Shown piece by piece: positions 45,191-55,780 of a DNA stretch of 64,000 bases (its first letter is position 1; every line of letters begins with the position of its first letter). Source of the DNA: Nomascus leucogenys. Taxonomy: Eukaryota > Chordata > Mammalia > Primates > Hylobatidae. Both the position numbers and the translations under genes were made by a program. The DNA lies in NCBI RefSeq assembly GCF_006542625.1, contig NC_044384.1:34447349-34511348 (forward strand), written 5' to 3'. The notes under the pieces were generated by a model that was not told the DNA's origin, ran no database searches, and saw only the letters and a list, made by a program, of their open reading frames with translations.

Positions 45191-45536
45191 CAAAACAAGC
45201 TGTTATTTGTTTTGCATCTCGCTCAGTTATCTTCTAGAACTATATGGATATTGTAGAATTTCTGGAAGGAATGTATAAAAGATAACTAATATGAAACATG
45301 GTATACTTTGGCCCCATACATTTTTTAAGTGCTTACTAAGCTATATTGTCTTCTGCAGAGGAGTTTTGCAAATGTTAATAGGTAAAACTTGAAAATGATT
45401 TTCCACGATCAAATATATTTGGCCGCACAATACAACCTCTTCGTAAAGAAACACACTGCACACTGGCATCTTACAAACCTGGAATCCCACTTTAAAGATC
45501 AAACTTGCCTTGATTTAACTACACTTTCAAGCTCAG
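45191..45536 (+). repeat. Right arm of a large inverted duplication
   Basis: Partner of 44359-44704 in opposite orientation. Homology stops at gctcag (45531-45536); the outer flanks differ. The 62-codon frame at 45389-45577 mirrors the one in the left arm. The base changes in that frame include CpG decay, so the shared frame is not evidence of coding. Confidence 0.93.
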
Positions 45537-45589
45537 CAAACTCATGTGGCCTGAATAGGGCAAAGTTAATGTTGTGAAATACAATTCTC

Positions 45590-45895
45590 CTACTTTTCCC
45601 TCACTGCCCCCTCTTCTCCGAATTCTCAGCCTAAATGGCACTTCTCGGGGGGACCTTGCCTGACACATCTAATTGAAATAGGCACTTGCCTTTAGTCTCT
45701 CTCATTGTCTCTGGTTCTTATAATTGCAAACATATATTTTAATATATGTCTTCCCCTATTAAATTGAACTTCATGAAGACAGGTGTTGTGTCCATTACAT
45801 TGACCACTTTTCCCCCAGTACCTGCAACTCTTTCTGGCATGTGCTTTATGGATACTCAATAAATGTTTATGAATGAATACATGAATGAATGAATG
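45590..45895 (+). mobile_element. L2 LINE 3' end with GAAT tail
   Basis: 'cctaaatggcacttctcggg', 'gaacttcatgaagacaggtg', 'gtacctgcaactctttctgg' and 'gatactcaataaatgtttat' then gaat units (45873-45900), the usual L2 tail. Confidence 0.92.
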
Positions 45896-46555
45896 AAAGA
45901 AATAACACCAGACTTAAAACTGAAATGTAGCTATAGACTCATACACCTACGTGCACACATTGGAGTGTTTTGCATGTCAAAAAGGTTCTCCATGGGACAT
46001 TTTCTGCTTACTCTAATAATGTAATTACTGCCTTAAATATGTTTAGAGTTCTCCTTTTGGAAGGATCTTTAGAGCTTGATTCAGCATGTTCTGATTTCAT
46101 GAAACAACCAGAAATCATGCAGACCTGAATCTGGAAAGCATGGATGGAGTCATTTTTTTTTTGCGGCGGGGGGGGCGGGTGGTGGTGTCAGGCAACAAAG
46201 CTTATCATTTAACTTGGAGGACAAGTTTTGAACGGAAAATTCTTGCACATCACATATCATCTTGAAGATCATTAAGGAGCCATTGGGACTGTACGTGAAA
46301 GAAGGTGACACTTATTTGAATATTGATTAAAAATGAGTGTCTTGACTTGAAAGTTTTATTTCCTAACTACAAGGTTAATGAAATATCAAAACAAAAGTAA
46401 CTAATGCACCCCAATCTTGTCAATGGTTTCTAATTGCTCAGGCAATGTATAGGCCAATGTAGCCGGTCCCACCACCAACAGGGTTTCAAAGTCATTGTTT
46501 GCAGGGAGTTATCAATTTCCCATAAGACTTATTTGGGGGACCCTATTTAAAGAGA
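45896..46555. other. Unassigned sequence with a G-rich tract
   Basis: No gene recognised. A T run followed by a G-rich stretch lies at 46153-46187. Confidence 0.4.
46163..46187 (+). repeat. G-rich tract with quadruplex potential
   Basis: gcggcggggggggcgggtgg followed by tggtg, immediately after a 10-T run. Guanine runs are close enough for a quadruplex, although one or two runs are only GG. Confidence 0.7.
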
Positions 46556-46559
46556 AAGA

Positions 46560-46830
46560 ATAATAAATGAATGGTGTAATGGAGATTCATCTGGTCTGGG
46601 TACAATTGCCCCCACAACCCACTCTTCCCTTGTACCATAATGAGATCATGCGTGAAAGCCTAAATTATGTAAATGAAAAGGCTCCACTAATACCACTGAA
46701 ATATTCCCGGAGTGTTACACTTGACAACCTCAAAGTACATTTCACACTGCTAATGACTTCATCACTAACACAACTGCCATGAGTCAAGCAGTTTCCATGG
46801 CAACGCCCTAGTACAGCTGTTTACCCATAT
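46560..46830. promoter_or_regulatory. Candidate regulatory block with RFX X-box and AP-1 site
   Basis: Repeat-free. gtttccatggcaac at 46791-46804 is an almost perfect palindromic RFX X-box (one base from gttgccatggcaac). tgagtca at 46780-46786 is a perfect AP-1 heptamer 4 bp upstream. Homeodomain-type gctaatgac and octamer-like tatgtaaatga lie further upstream. Activity is inferred only. Confidence 0.33.
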
Positions 46831-46899
46831 AAAGTATTGCACCTACTTAGTTACATATACAGACAGATCACTAGATTTCTAGGTACTGAAATTGAAATA

Positions 46900-47215
46900 A
46901 TTCAATTTTCAATGTCTCTCTTTATGAAGTGATTCTGCCAGCTATAGGGATTAGCATATCAATGTGACTTTGACAGGGGTTGCTGCAAAAGACATATTTT
47001 GCAGGCACTTCATGTCAATTAGAGCCCTAACTGTTTCATGGAATAATCATTCCTGCCAGATTAAGGTCGGGCTGCAAGGTAATTTAATTGGTGCCATTAT
47101 ATGGAGGAAAAAAATGCTCTAATAGAGTGCATACACTGTCTCCGCCAGGAAAGGGGAGGGCTGCACAAAGCGAATGGCTGAAAAGAATTGCCTTCTTAGC
47201 CATTTAGAAAGGATT
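46900..47215. promoter_or_regulatory. Candidate conserved non-coding element
   Basis: Repeat-free block with gggattagc, catgtcaattagagcc, ggtaatttaattggtgcc and a CArG-like ccattatatgg at 47093-47103 (CC(A/T)6GG with one extra base). Motif content suggests a developmental enhancer, without direct proof. Confidence 0.3.
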
Positions 47216-48044
47216 TAAAAACACCACACATGCCAAGATGGGAACCTCTGAGATGCTGTTTCCTGAATTATCTGGGAGGAGAACTTTGAAGGAGAGAGAG
47301 GATGTTGGCCGGTTTGTGGTTTTCTCCAAAGCGTTCCCTCCTGCCCCCAGAGAAACCCAGAATAGCACAACGACAATTCGATTGATTCGTCACCGTGACT
47401 CTTATGTAGGCTTGAAATGCTCTGGTCACATGTGCTGAGGGGGGATACATTCTTGTGGGGAGGGGGAGGAACGTCCACAAAGCAGACGGGAAGATCCCTA
47501 ACATGCCAACGAGTGATGTTCAACCACTACTTTATTCTTCTCCTGAAGAGTGGCTGATGCCTTTACTGTCCTTTGCTGTCAGGATTTTCTAATATCGTTC
47601 CCTCTTGCCTCTGAGGACATTGGCATGGTTCCTGGGTTCCCACACTGGAAGGTTAGGAGAAAACAGCTGAGGTTCTGTGTAACCAGGGGCAGTAAGTAGC
47701 ACCACCCAAATTTCCTGATCTTGATGGGGAAAATGTTGGGGAAATATTCTTGGAGGGAAAGGTAATGGATCTGAAGGCATGTTCTGTTCCCAATAACACA
47801 TTTAGTTCCTTCATGCTCACTCATCATTCCCCATTATTACCATGCAACCTTTATGGGAGAGAAAGAAAGAATCGTCTCATCTTTTTTTTTTCTTACTCTT
47901 ACTCGCTCTGAGAAGTAGTCTCCCAATTTGAAGTGCTCTGAACCTGTTAAAGCCTTATGTATCCTATACTGTGAGAAAAACTAATTCGACAATTAATCAC
48001 ACATGACTATATGTCAGCAGTAATTGTTTTGTGTTTTCATGTCT
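47216..48044. other. Unassigned sequence
   Basis: No exon recognised. Overlapping short frames on both strands at 47215-47827 look like chance. Confidence 0.4.
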
Positions 48045-48135
48045 ATATTTTCACCCCTAGCATTTGTGACTTGAAGGCAGGAACTGTGTTTTTCATGTCT
48101 GTATAGTGCCTGGTTGCCAACACTCAATCCACATG
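48045..48135 (+). mobile_element. L2 3' terminus
   Basis: 'tgacttgaaggcaggaactg' and 'gtctgtatagtgcctggttg' then 'ccaacactcaatccac' match the L2 end. Confidence 0.65.
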
Positions 48136-48322
48136 ACACAACTTTCTAACATTCAGAATTCTCTAACATTTATTGATGATGCTGGGAACCATTTCTAAAA
48201 TATCAAAGAAGGCAATGAGTCTTGGAGGACGTATTTCATGCAAGGAAATTACTGATTGTCAGAGATGGTCTCTAATGCCCCTAATTTTCCAAATTAGAGA
48301 AGCTGTGCAGCTTTGTCTCAGG

Positions 48323-48636
48323 CAGCACTGTGTTCTATTTTCCATAGAAATATAATGCAAGCCACATGTGAAATTTTAAATTTTCTAGTAGCCACATTAA
48401 ATAAGTAAAAATAAACAGATGAAATTAATATTTTGTTTAACCGAACATATCAAAAATATCATGACAACATGTAGCCAATAGGAAAATCATTAGCGAGATA
48501 GTTTACATGCTTTCTCATGTCAAGTCTTCGAAACCCAGTGTGTGTTTCACACTTACAGCAGATCTCAGTTGGGAGTAGCCACATTTCAAGTTCTTAGTCA
48601 CATGGGGCTGGTACCTACTGTGTTGAACAGCACAGC
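48323..48636. mobile_element. hAT-superfamily non-autonomous transposon, near complete
   Basis: Starts cagcactgtgttctattttc, continues 'tagaaatataatgcaagcca', 'tctagtagccacattaaata', 'cgaaacccagtgtgtgtttc' and 'agtagccacatttcaagttc', and ends ggttga-type 'gttgaacagcacag', the inverted counterpart of the start. I know this as a common hAT-type mammalian element but do not assign a name. Confidence 0.8.
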
Positions 48637-48874
48637 CCTAAAGTCTCATTGTCAGTTAGTAGCCAGGCTAGGAATAGAACCCACATCTCCTAATCCTCTG
48701 AGTAATATTCTTCTCTCTCCCTGTTGCATACCAACCTCAGCCATAAGCCCAACCCAGCAAATGCCTCTAAAAAGACCCTAGTCACACAAAGCCTCTAAGA
48801 AGTCTCAGGAGAAATCTAGTTTGTCTTGCTTTTAACAATGTGGGCATAAAAAATTTTGCAATAGCATGGGCATA

Positions 48875-49085
48875 AAGAATGGAACAAAAGGCTGCTGGGA
48901 CTACTAGTGGGAGAAGTGAGGTGGGTGGGGAGCAAGTGTTGACAAACTACCTGTTGGGTACCATGTTCATTACCTGGGGGACAGAATCAGTCATACCCCA
49001 AAACCTCAGTGTCACACAATATACTTGTGTAACAAACCTGCACATATGCCCCCGAAATCTAAAATAAACATTGACATTTTAAAAA
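48875..49085 (+). mobile_element. L1 3' end (L1MA/L1PB type)
   Basis: 'gctgctgggactactagtgg', 'ctgttgggtaccatgttcat', 'aaacctcagtgtcacacaat' and 'gtaacaaacctgcacatatg' ending at an aataaa-type signal (ctaaaataaaca) and an A-rich tail. Only the last 200 bp of the 3' untranslated region is present. Confidence 0.92.
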
Positions 49086-50839
49086 AGAACTTTGAAACAA
49101 AAAAATAGTGCAATGAAAACTTTTAAAGGCTGATGGGAGAGGGAACATGAGCCACAGATGGGATCTTGGCAATCGAAGGTCTGTCAAAGTTATTATCAAG
49201 AACTCATTGAATCTGTCCATTTTGTCATTGAGGGAGGCCTCATCCCAGGTACTGTATTTCTCTTTTTCAGTGTAAACAACTCATCTATCAGGCCACTGAA
49301 TGATCTCGAGTTGTTCAGGTCTTGTGTCTGACTTTGACAGCAACCATTTAAGTGATGTTCAAAGGAAGCGAAAACCCTTCCTTGCATGACACATTGGCAC
49401 TTCTTAAAGGAGAGTCTTTGTGACTTAACATTTCATCCAGGGGAACAGACACCGCCTCCTTTCTGCTCAGCCCAGGGAGAAGGATGCTTTTAGGGGAAAC
49501 ACACATGCTTGGATAGACAAGGAGACACACAGGATGCCAAAGGAGTTTTTCATTTGGGGACATATATTATATTCCAGAAATTTAGTCAAATTGCACCTAA
49601 AGCAAGACTCCTAGCTGCCCTGGCTAAAGGATGGGGAGACAGTAAGGAACATTGGCCTGTGCTTCATTAGAGTTTATCAGCTTTGTGAGCTTTTAAAAAA
49701 GTAGGATTGTCACCCTTTCATATTGATAGGTAGATTTTTGTTTCATGGAAATCCCCAGAAGATTTAATTAAGGGATTTTCATTAAATTCCAGCCTCAAGG
49801 GGACTCAAAGAACCACTATGGAGGTGACTGAAGGTGACGGTAAGGTGCCAGCTCTCCTTTGCTTGAGTCGTTCAGCAGCCCCCTCACTGCCTCCCACCTT
49901 GGGCTGGTGGGGATCATCCACCAGGCTAAAAGAAAAAGGTAAAAAAGAAGATTAAAAATGTGATAAGAAAATAAGCAATAAAATGTAATGAAAGAGAGGT
50001 GGATATAACAATTAAAGCAAATGATGGGCAGCATTACCCAGCCCCTGCCAGCACTCGTCCACCTTTCCTGTAGAAAAGAAAGGTGGCCGTTCTTGTTGAG
50101 GTGGCTGAGAATGAACAGCAAGCGTCCCAGGCCTCAGCTTGCTCAGGGCTTGGGATTACTCTTGAAGGTTCCCAGCATCTGCTCAGGCAATGAGATCCTG
50201 GGTTAGTGAGCAGCAGGCAAAGAGCCCTGGGGCTCCTTCATTTACGTTTAATGCATGTGTTATGCATGCATTAAAACGGTGAATGTCAATTATAGAAGAG
50301 GAATTTGGGAACATTGGGAAACCCTCTCAGTTTCTCAACTTCTTAGAGGTAGAAGTATGATATGAGCAAAGACAATATTTGATCTAAAATTAACACAGGC
50401 ACTTTTGGCCTCTATAAAATGAGAGTAGATACGGTCTTAGTTTTATCCATCACCAACGTTCTTGGATTCTAAGATTTGGAACTTGGTGTAAATGAGAAAT
50501 TACAAATCGAGTTTTAGTAAAGGAGAGAAGAAAGGCCACCATAAAATGGGAGCTTTGTGCATGTGCAGACTGGGATGTAACAAGTGGCACTGAGTGAGGA
50601 GGCTGGAAGTGGCAGAGGCTGGAAGTGGCAGAGACTACATTTGACACGTTGCTGAATCCAAGCATTTCTGAGGATTGAATCAAGGCCATGTGATTATAGG
50701 AACAAAGATGGAAATAATGAACCATGGTAAAGAGGATGCCAACAGTGATAAAGGTGACTGGGCAGTTCCCAGGTGAGAGCTTGAGTGTTTCCTAGGAAGT
50801 TTGGAAGACCAGTCTTGGAAGAGCACCTGGCCAATACAC
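49086..50839. other. Unassigned sequence
   Basis: No gene recognised. A perfect two-copy 16-bp tandem repeat lies at 50599-50630. 49650-49800 is repeat-free with aatta-type cores. Confidence 0.4.
50599..50630 (+). repeat. 16-bp perfect tandem duplication
   Basis: gaggctggaagtggca occurs twice head to tail. Confidence 0.95.
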
Positions 50840-50938
50840 TTTGAAATCCGGTATATGTTTTACACTTAAAGCACACTTCAATTTAGACATTTCTCAGTAG
50901 TCACAGAGGGCCAGTGGCTTCCTATTAGAAAGCACAGC
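50840..50938. mobile_element. Truncated copy of the same hAT element as at 48323
   Basis: 'ttgaaatccggtatatgttt', 'tacacttaaagcacacttca' and 'attagaaagcaca' correspond to the last third of the element at 48323-48636, which is in the same orientation. Confidence 0.7.
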
Positions 50939-51695
50939 TTTAAGGGCTTCCAGTGATCTCTCGTGGTTTCAGGCTCTGGGAGACTGTAAGATCCTTGAGG
51001 TAAGACAAGAACCCACGAGGGAGCATATCTCCATATCTAAAAAAAAGACCTTGTCTAAGTGAAAGTTTCAACAAATTCTTACCGAACTCAGAATTGAAAG
51101 AGGAAGAAGCAAACACAATGGAGACCTGTTGAATACACAGTGTAGAAGTCTGAGAAAAACAGTGCTATACATATCAGATTTAATAACATTTAAAACTGTT
51201 TCACACATCATATTAATGAGCTTCAGCATTATAAGCTGTGCTAGTGACTACAGCATTTTTTTGGTTGATGTTGGATGATGATATATTAGTTTTTAATAGC
51301 TTCCACTTTTATCAATTAGGAGACTCGACGTGTTCAGAAATTTCTCTCATGTGCCCTGCTCAGAGTCAGAGGGAAATTTTCCTTAGAGCAGGTATTAAGT
51401 CAGTGTCTGGGCACTTTGGGCTTATAGAAGTCTCAGTAAGTCAGGAGTATCACAGTCAGATACACACAATGTGGGGTAATGATTCGTTTTCATGGAGGAG
51501 GGAAAAGAATGAGGCAGGGGCTTAAAGCTGTGACCATGTCATGTGTCTTTAACCGGGCTGTGGGTCCATCACTGTTGATGGTATTTCTAGTCTTCACACC
51601 CTATGCATATTTTACAAATGATTTTGTATTCTTTTGAAACTCAGTACAGTCACAAAGGGGACTTGCACAAATGCACAAGTTAATGAGAAAGATCC
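50939..51695. other. Unassigned sequence
   Basis: No gene or repeat recognised. Confidence 0.4.
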
Positions 51696-51772
51696 AAGGA
51701 AAGAAGGAAGAGAAGAAAAGAAGGAAGAAAAGAAAGGAAGGGAGGGAGGTAGGGAGGGAGGAAGGGAAGAAA
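51696..51772 (+). repeat. Polypurine (GGAA/GGGA) tract
   Basis: 54 uninterrupted purines (51696-51749), one T, then 22 more (51751-51772), built from aagg, aaag and gggagg units. Long purine mirror tracts can form triplex DNA. Confidence 0.93.
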
Positions 51773-53220
51773 TAAACTAGAGGAAACCAAACAAAAGCAG
51801 AATATACAACTAGTATAAGTTGACCCCACACAGAGCACAAAAACCAAAGAGATGCCCTGCTGTATTTTGAAATCCCATCTTTATGGTTTGCCCACTGTCC
51901 AGCCTCACACAGCGAGGGTGGTGTCTCCTAGAAGTGCAGATGTGCTCCAGGGTAGATAAGCCTGGCCCCAGCATTGCCCTCTACCCTCTGGCACAGGATC
52001 TACTTTTGACAGTCCTGTCTCCTCCATGAGATCATTCTTTGAAGGCAGACCTTTGGGTTGGCTTTTATAAGAGGGAAGGATAGGCACACAGTTTCAAAAG
52101 TATGGGGCAATGTTGGTGTGGTGGAAAAGTAGAACCCAGGCTCCAAGGCCAGCTGAGCCCATCACAGATCAGGGACAGTCCCCCAATTCTTAGAATAACT
52201 CCAGGCTTGAGAAAAACAACCCAGAGAACTAAGCTGGGGTCCAAATAGCTCTTGAGCACCTTATGACTCGTAACTAAAGCACCCTAGCTGCTGGTCTTCT
52301 CTCACTCACAGTTGACTCTTTAGGCCATTTCGAGCCAGCCTGGACGAAGAAGGGCCTGATGGACTTCTCTTCTGAAGCTATCACCAGATCTCAAACCCTT
52401 CTCTGGACTCAGACCTGGGGTGCAATGGCTCAGCGTGTCATTTTTGTCTACATTAGCCCAGTGATGTCACCTCTATGACCAAAGGCTCCCACTGCCACAG
52501 GGAAGTGAGCTGCACCAAGACTCAGCATTCCAGGCACAGATTCAGGAAAAAAGAAGTCAAGGTAGGTAGGAGATCAGCTTCATGGGAAAGGAGGAGGCTG
52601 CAAGTAGGAACCAGGTCAGAGAGATGCCAGGGGATGCAGCCAGGTGCCAGGGCTTGGGCAGGTGAGAGACTGAGCCATTGAGCTCTGGTGAACAAGGCTG
52701 ATCTCTGATCCTGTTTCTCCTTCCTATTTTACACTCTCAGCTGCACGACGGTGGTATGATTAGACCTAGAAGTGTTTCACATTAACAGAAAGGTGTCAGA
52801 TTTGTTAAGAGACTCCTACTCCCGACCCAGGCAGTATGACTTCACCTTCCTTAGCCATTAAGTGGCCTTGTTCTACTAAGCATAGAAAGTGATAGGCATG
52901 TTTTATTTACCAAGAGATACTTCTAAATTGCATCCCCACAGCCCTCAAGAGAGGAGAGAGAGAATGATGACAACCATTCTCAACATATTTCAACTGACAG
53001 AATCAGAAAGTGAAATTTGGATTGGAAAGAGCCTGAAGAAACAAACAAAAAATATCTAAACTTATTCCATATTTTGTTTTTCTTCCCAATAATTCAAATG
53101 GCCTTTGAAAGCAGGAATGGTCTCAGACATTTTGTTGTTCATGTAACATGCAGACCAATGATAATCCTGCCTGGTGCTTATGGCAGTGATGGTGTGGCAG
53201 AGTCATTGCTGATGTATCTG
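51773..53220. other. Unassigned sequence
   Basis: About 1.4 kb, no exon or repeat recognised. Confidence 0.4.
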
Positions 53221-53285
53221 TGCATGTGAACGTGTGTGTGTATGGCATGCACGTGTGTGTGTGTAAGTGTGTATATATATGATAT
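53221..53285. repeat. Compound TG/CATG/TA tract
   Basis: gtgtgtgtgtatggcatgca, then a second (gt)n block, then tatatatatgatat. The antisense histidine/threonine-rich parts of the overlapping frames at 53123-53619 come from this tract. Confidence 0.9.
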
Positions 53286-54369
53286 AGCAGCATACAAATA
53301 AGGTTGCTGAGTTGGAGATGTAGTGAGTAAACTCCAAGAATAGCAGGGACACTGTTAACCCCCAGAAAAATGATTTGGAATTTAAATAGCAAGTGTTCAG
53401 ACGTGATAGGCAAAATAAACCTGGAAGACTGCTTGTGATACAGATGGGATCTGATGCTCTCTGAGCAGGGAGAAGTGCTGTCAGTATTTTGACAGACACG
53501 GAATGACTGTTTAGACTGATGTTCAAAGGACAGCGCCAAGGAGGGGCTGCTTGGTGGGGCTTGGCGCGTTGGGAAGGGAGGAGGCTGGAGACCTCGGTGA
53601 CAGATTGACAAGCCTGCACAGGAATTCTTTTGGAAGTGGAGGGAGGAGAGAGAAAGGAAGGAAAGATAAAGGCAAAGCGATGCTGGGATGGTGGGATGCT
53701 GGTGGCAGGGTTAGGTGAGAAGGGCAGAATTGCATTTACCAGGTCTACCTCTTCAGGGATTATTCAAGAGGAAAAGGCAGGGGTCAAAAGCCAGACCACA
53801 GGGGGATAAACATCACTTCTCAGTGCTTTTATTTCTCTTCAAAGCTTGTGGCACCTTGAGCTTAGCTTGCTTAGTGCTCTGGGCAGGGAAACCCCAATGA
53901 CAAATGCCTCCAGGAGGGCTGAGAGTCAGGGAACAGAGCTCAACCAGAGGCAGCCGTCCAGAGAGACAGAGTCCTTCTCCCCAGGACCGTAGGCACACCA
54001 CCCAGAATGGGGACTAGAGCCTGGACTGGTATCAAAATGGACTGGACCACATTGTAATCTGTGGCCTTTGAGGCTGGAGACCCCGGTATGGTGGTGGAAG
54101 TATCACCCCCACAATTGTGTAACCTCAATTGACCCAAATCAAACCATTCCCTGCTGCTTCCAACCTGCTTGTGGCCCCTTAACACCCTTACGCGCCTTTG
54201 AACCCGGGCTGTCTGCCTCCCTCCCTGATCCCGCCTATCTGAACTGAGGCCCCTTTTCCTCCCACCATGCCCAGACTCCTCAGGTGGCTGTGGGGATTTT
54301 GTTGTGATTCCTGTTGTGCACACCAGTGGCGCCCTTAGCTCTTGACAGGCAGTGGGGCTACAACCCCAC
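53286..54369. other. Unassigned sequence, partly GC-rich
   Basis: No recognised exon. 53940-54323 is GC-richer with retained CpGs (for example near 54190-54215) and carries a 127-codon antisense frame without any family signature. A purine-rich patch lies at 53638-53675. Confidence 0.4.
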
Positions 54370-54505
54370 TGAGGTCAGGGAGGCTCCTTTCAAATCTTAC
54401 CTCTGCCTCTCATTAGTTGTGTGCTCTGGAACAAAGTTTTTAACCGTCTTGAAGCCTCAGTTTCCTGGTTTGAGGAGTGAACAGTACGCAGCACAAATAG
54501 CAGGT
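54370..54505 (+). mobile_element. MIR SINE fragment
   Basis: 'tttcaaatcttacctctgcc', 'tctcattagttgtgtgctct' and 'tgaagcctcagtttcctggt' follow MIR. Confidence 0.8.
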
Positions 54506-54519
54506 TTGTTAGAACTAGA

Positions 54520-54718
54520 TCAGCACTTTCCCACCAGGGGACATTTGGCAATGTGTAGAGATATTTTTTGGTTGTGACAACCACAGGGGTAGGGGTGTGG
54601 ATTCTGGCACTGAGTGAGTAGAGACCAGGGAAGCTGGTAAATACCCCAAAGGCACAGGACACCCTCCAACCTCCACATCAAAGAACTATGCAGCCTAGAA
54701 TGTGAACAGTGCTGAGGT
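54520..54718 (+). mobile_element. MER5A (hAT-Charlie MITE)
   Basis: 'ggacatttggcaatgtgtag', 'agatattttttggttgtgac' and 'gccaaaggcacaggacaccc'-like wording (ccaaaggcacaggacaccct) follow MER5A throughout; length of about 199 is close to the expected 189. The terminus is weak. Confidence 0.9.
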
Positions 54719-54799
54719 TACTTATTAAATGTCTAGTGCAGAGTGGATTCTCCACTGATGGCGGCTTCTGTTCTCATGGGTCGCTTTGTGTTTTTTTAT

Positions 54800-54910
54800 G
54801 CATGTGAGCCTTGGATGGTTGTAAGTTTCTTAAGGGTAGGCAGAGGCCGTGTCTAAAGCCTCTTTGTTTCTCATTTGGAGCTTTGCACAATAAAAAGCCT
54901 CAAAAGTCAT
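54800..54910 (+). mobile_element. Possible L2 3' terminus
   Basis: 'gtaagtttcttaagggtagg' then 'cagaggccgtgtctaaagcc' resembles the L2 'gctccatgagggcagggacc' segment. Weak. Confidence 0.4.
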
Positions 54911-55519
54911 TACCTGCTTGGTAAAAGGAATCACAGAGGAGACTGACTCTCCTGACAAAAAGATCTGCTTTGGTACCACTGGTTCATCTGCTCAAGGCAT
55001 GAGATGGAAGTAAACGAGACACTCTGTGTCCCCACCCCCCAACAAAACCCAACAGTAGTAGATGATCACGTGGAAACCACTTTCAGATCACTTGAAAACA
55101 GTTCAAAAGAGAAAAATACAGTCAAGTCCCTGCTTTCCAACAGGTTGTCAACAAAGGAAAGGGTGTTTGACTCCATCCATCCCTTTTTACTGCAAGCCCT
55201 CAAAGTGATATATGAGGAAGGCCTGAGCAGTACGAGGAAACTTCACCTTTGCACGTAAATTCATCAGAAATGTTTCAAGTGACCTGTTTTTGCCAGAAAA
55301 TATTGTACGTAAATTTCAGGGTCTTCCTATTTCTCCTTCATAATTATCCTAAAATATCTTAGACAACCTGTTACTGCTGTCGGCATGTTCCCTTTAATCC
55401 CTTGACATCACGAATAGAACCTGGCCCACTGGACAGTCAGTAGATGTCTGCTGAGGAGGAGCTGAACCCTCCATGTGGCCTGCAGAACTGACCAGAACCA
55501 GGCCCTGGGCCAGCATGCC
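54911..55519. other. Unassigned sequence
   Basis: No gene recognised. 55420-55465 has weak L2-end wording ('tagaacctggcccactggac'). Confidence 0.4.
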
Positions 55520-55695
55520 TGGGCAGGTTTCAACTCCCCAATTTACTGCATGTGGCCTTGGTCAAGTTACTTATTATCTCTCTTGTACTTGTTTCTATCT
55601 ATGGATAGATAGAAACCTTTGGGACTGTTGTGAGATCATGTATACAAAGTGTTTTACATCACACCTCCCATACAGTGGCTGTGCAGTGGTAAGCA
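55520..55695 (+). mobile_element. MIR SINE with an internal palindrome
   Basis: 'catgtggccttggtcaagtt', 'acttattatctctcttgtac' and 'ggactgttgtgagatcatgt' follow MIR. The expected 'cctcatctgtaaaatgggg' part is replaced by a palindrome at 55591-55616. Confidence 0.85.
55591..55616. repeat. 12-bp perfect inverted repeat, 2-nt spacer
   Basis: gtttctatctat (55591-55602), gg, atagatagaaac (55605-55616). Confidence 0.97.
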
Positions 55696-55780
55696 CCAGT
55701 GAGCAACCACGCTGTTTAGAAAAGTAAACCAAGTAATGATCTCCCTTCAGGTTTTGGGTGGAAAGTTATAATAGATAATA

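Noticed and set aside
44213..45577. Protein conserved between the two arms of the inverted duplication
   Set aside because: The shared frame follows from DNA homology. The silent differences include CpG decay, there are too few changes to show coding constraint, and no family is recognised.
53123..53619. Antisense frames of 162 and 138 codons as genes
   Set aside because: Two overlapping registers are both open, and part of each translates the TG-rich tract into His/Thr repeats.
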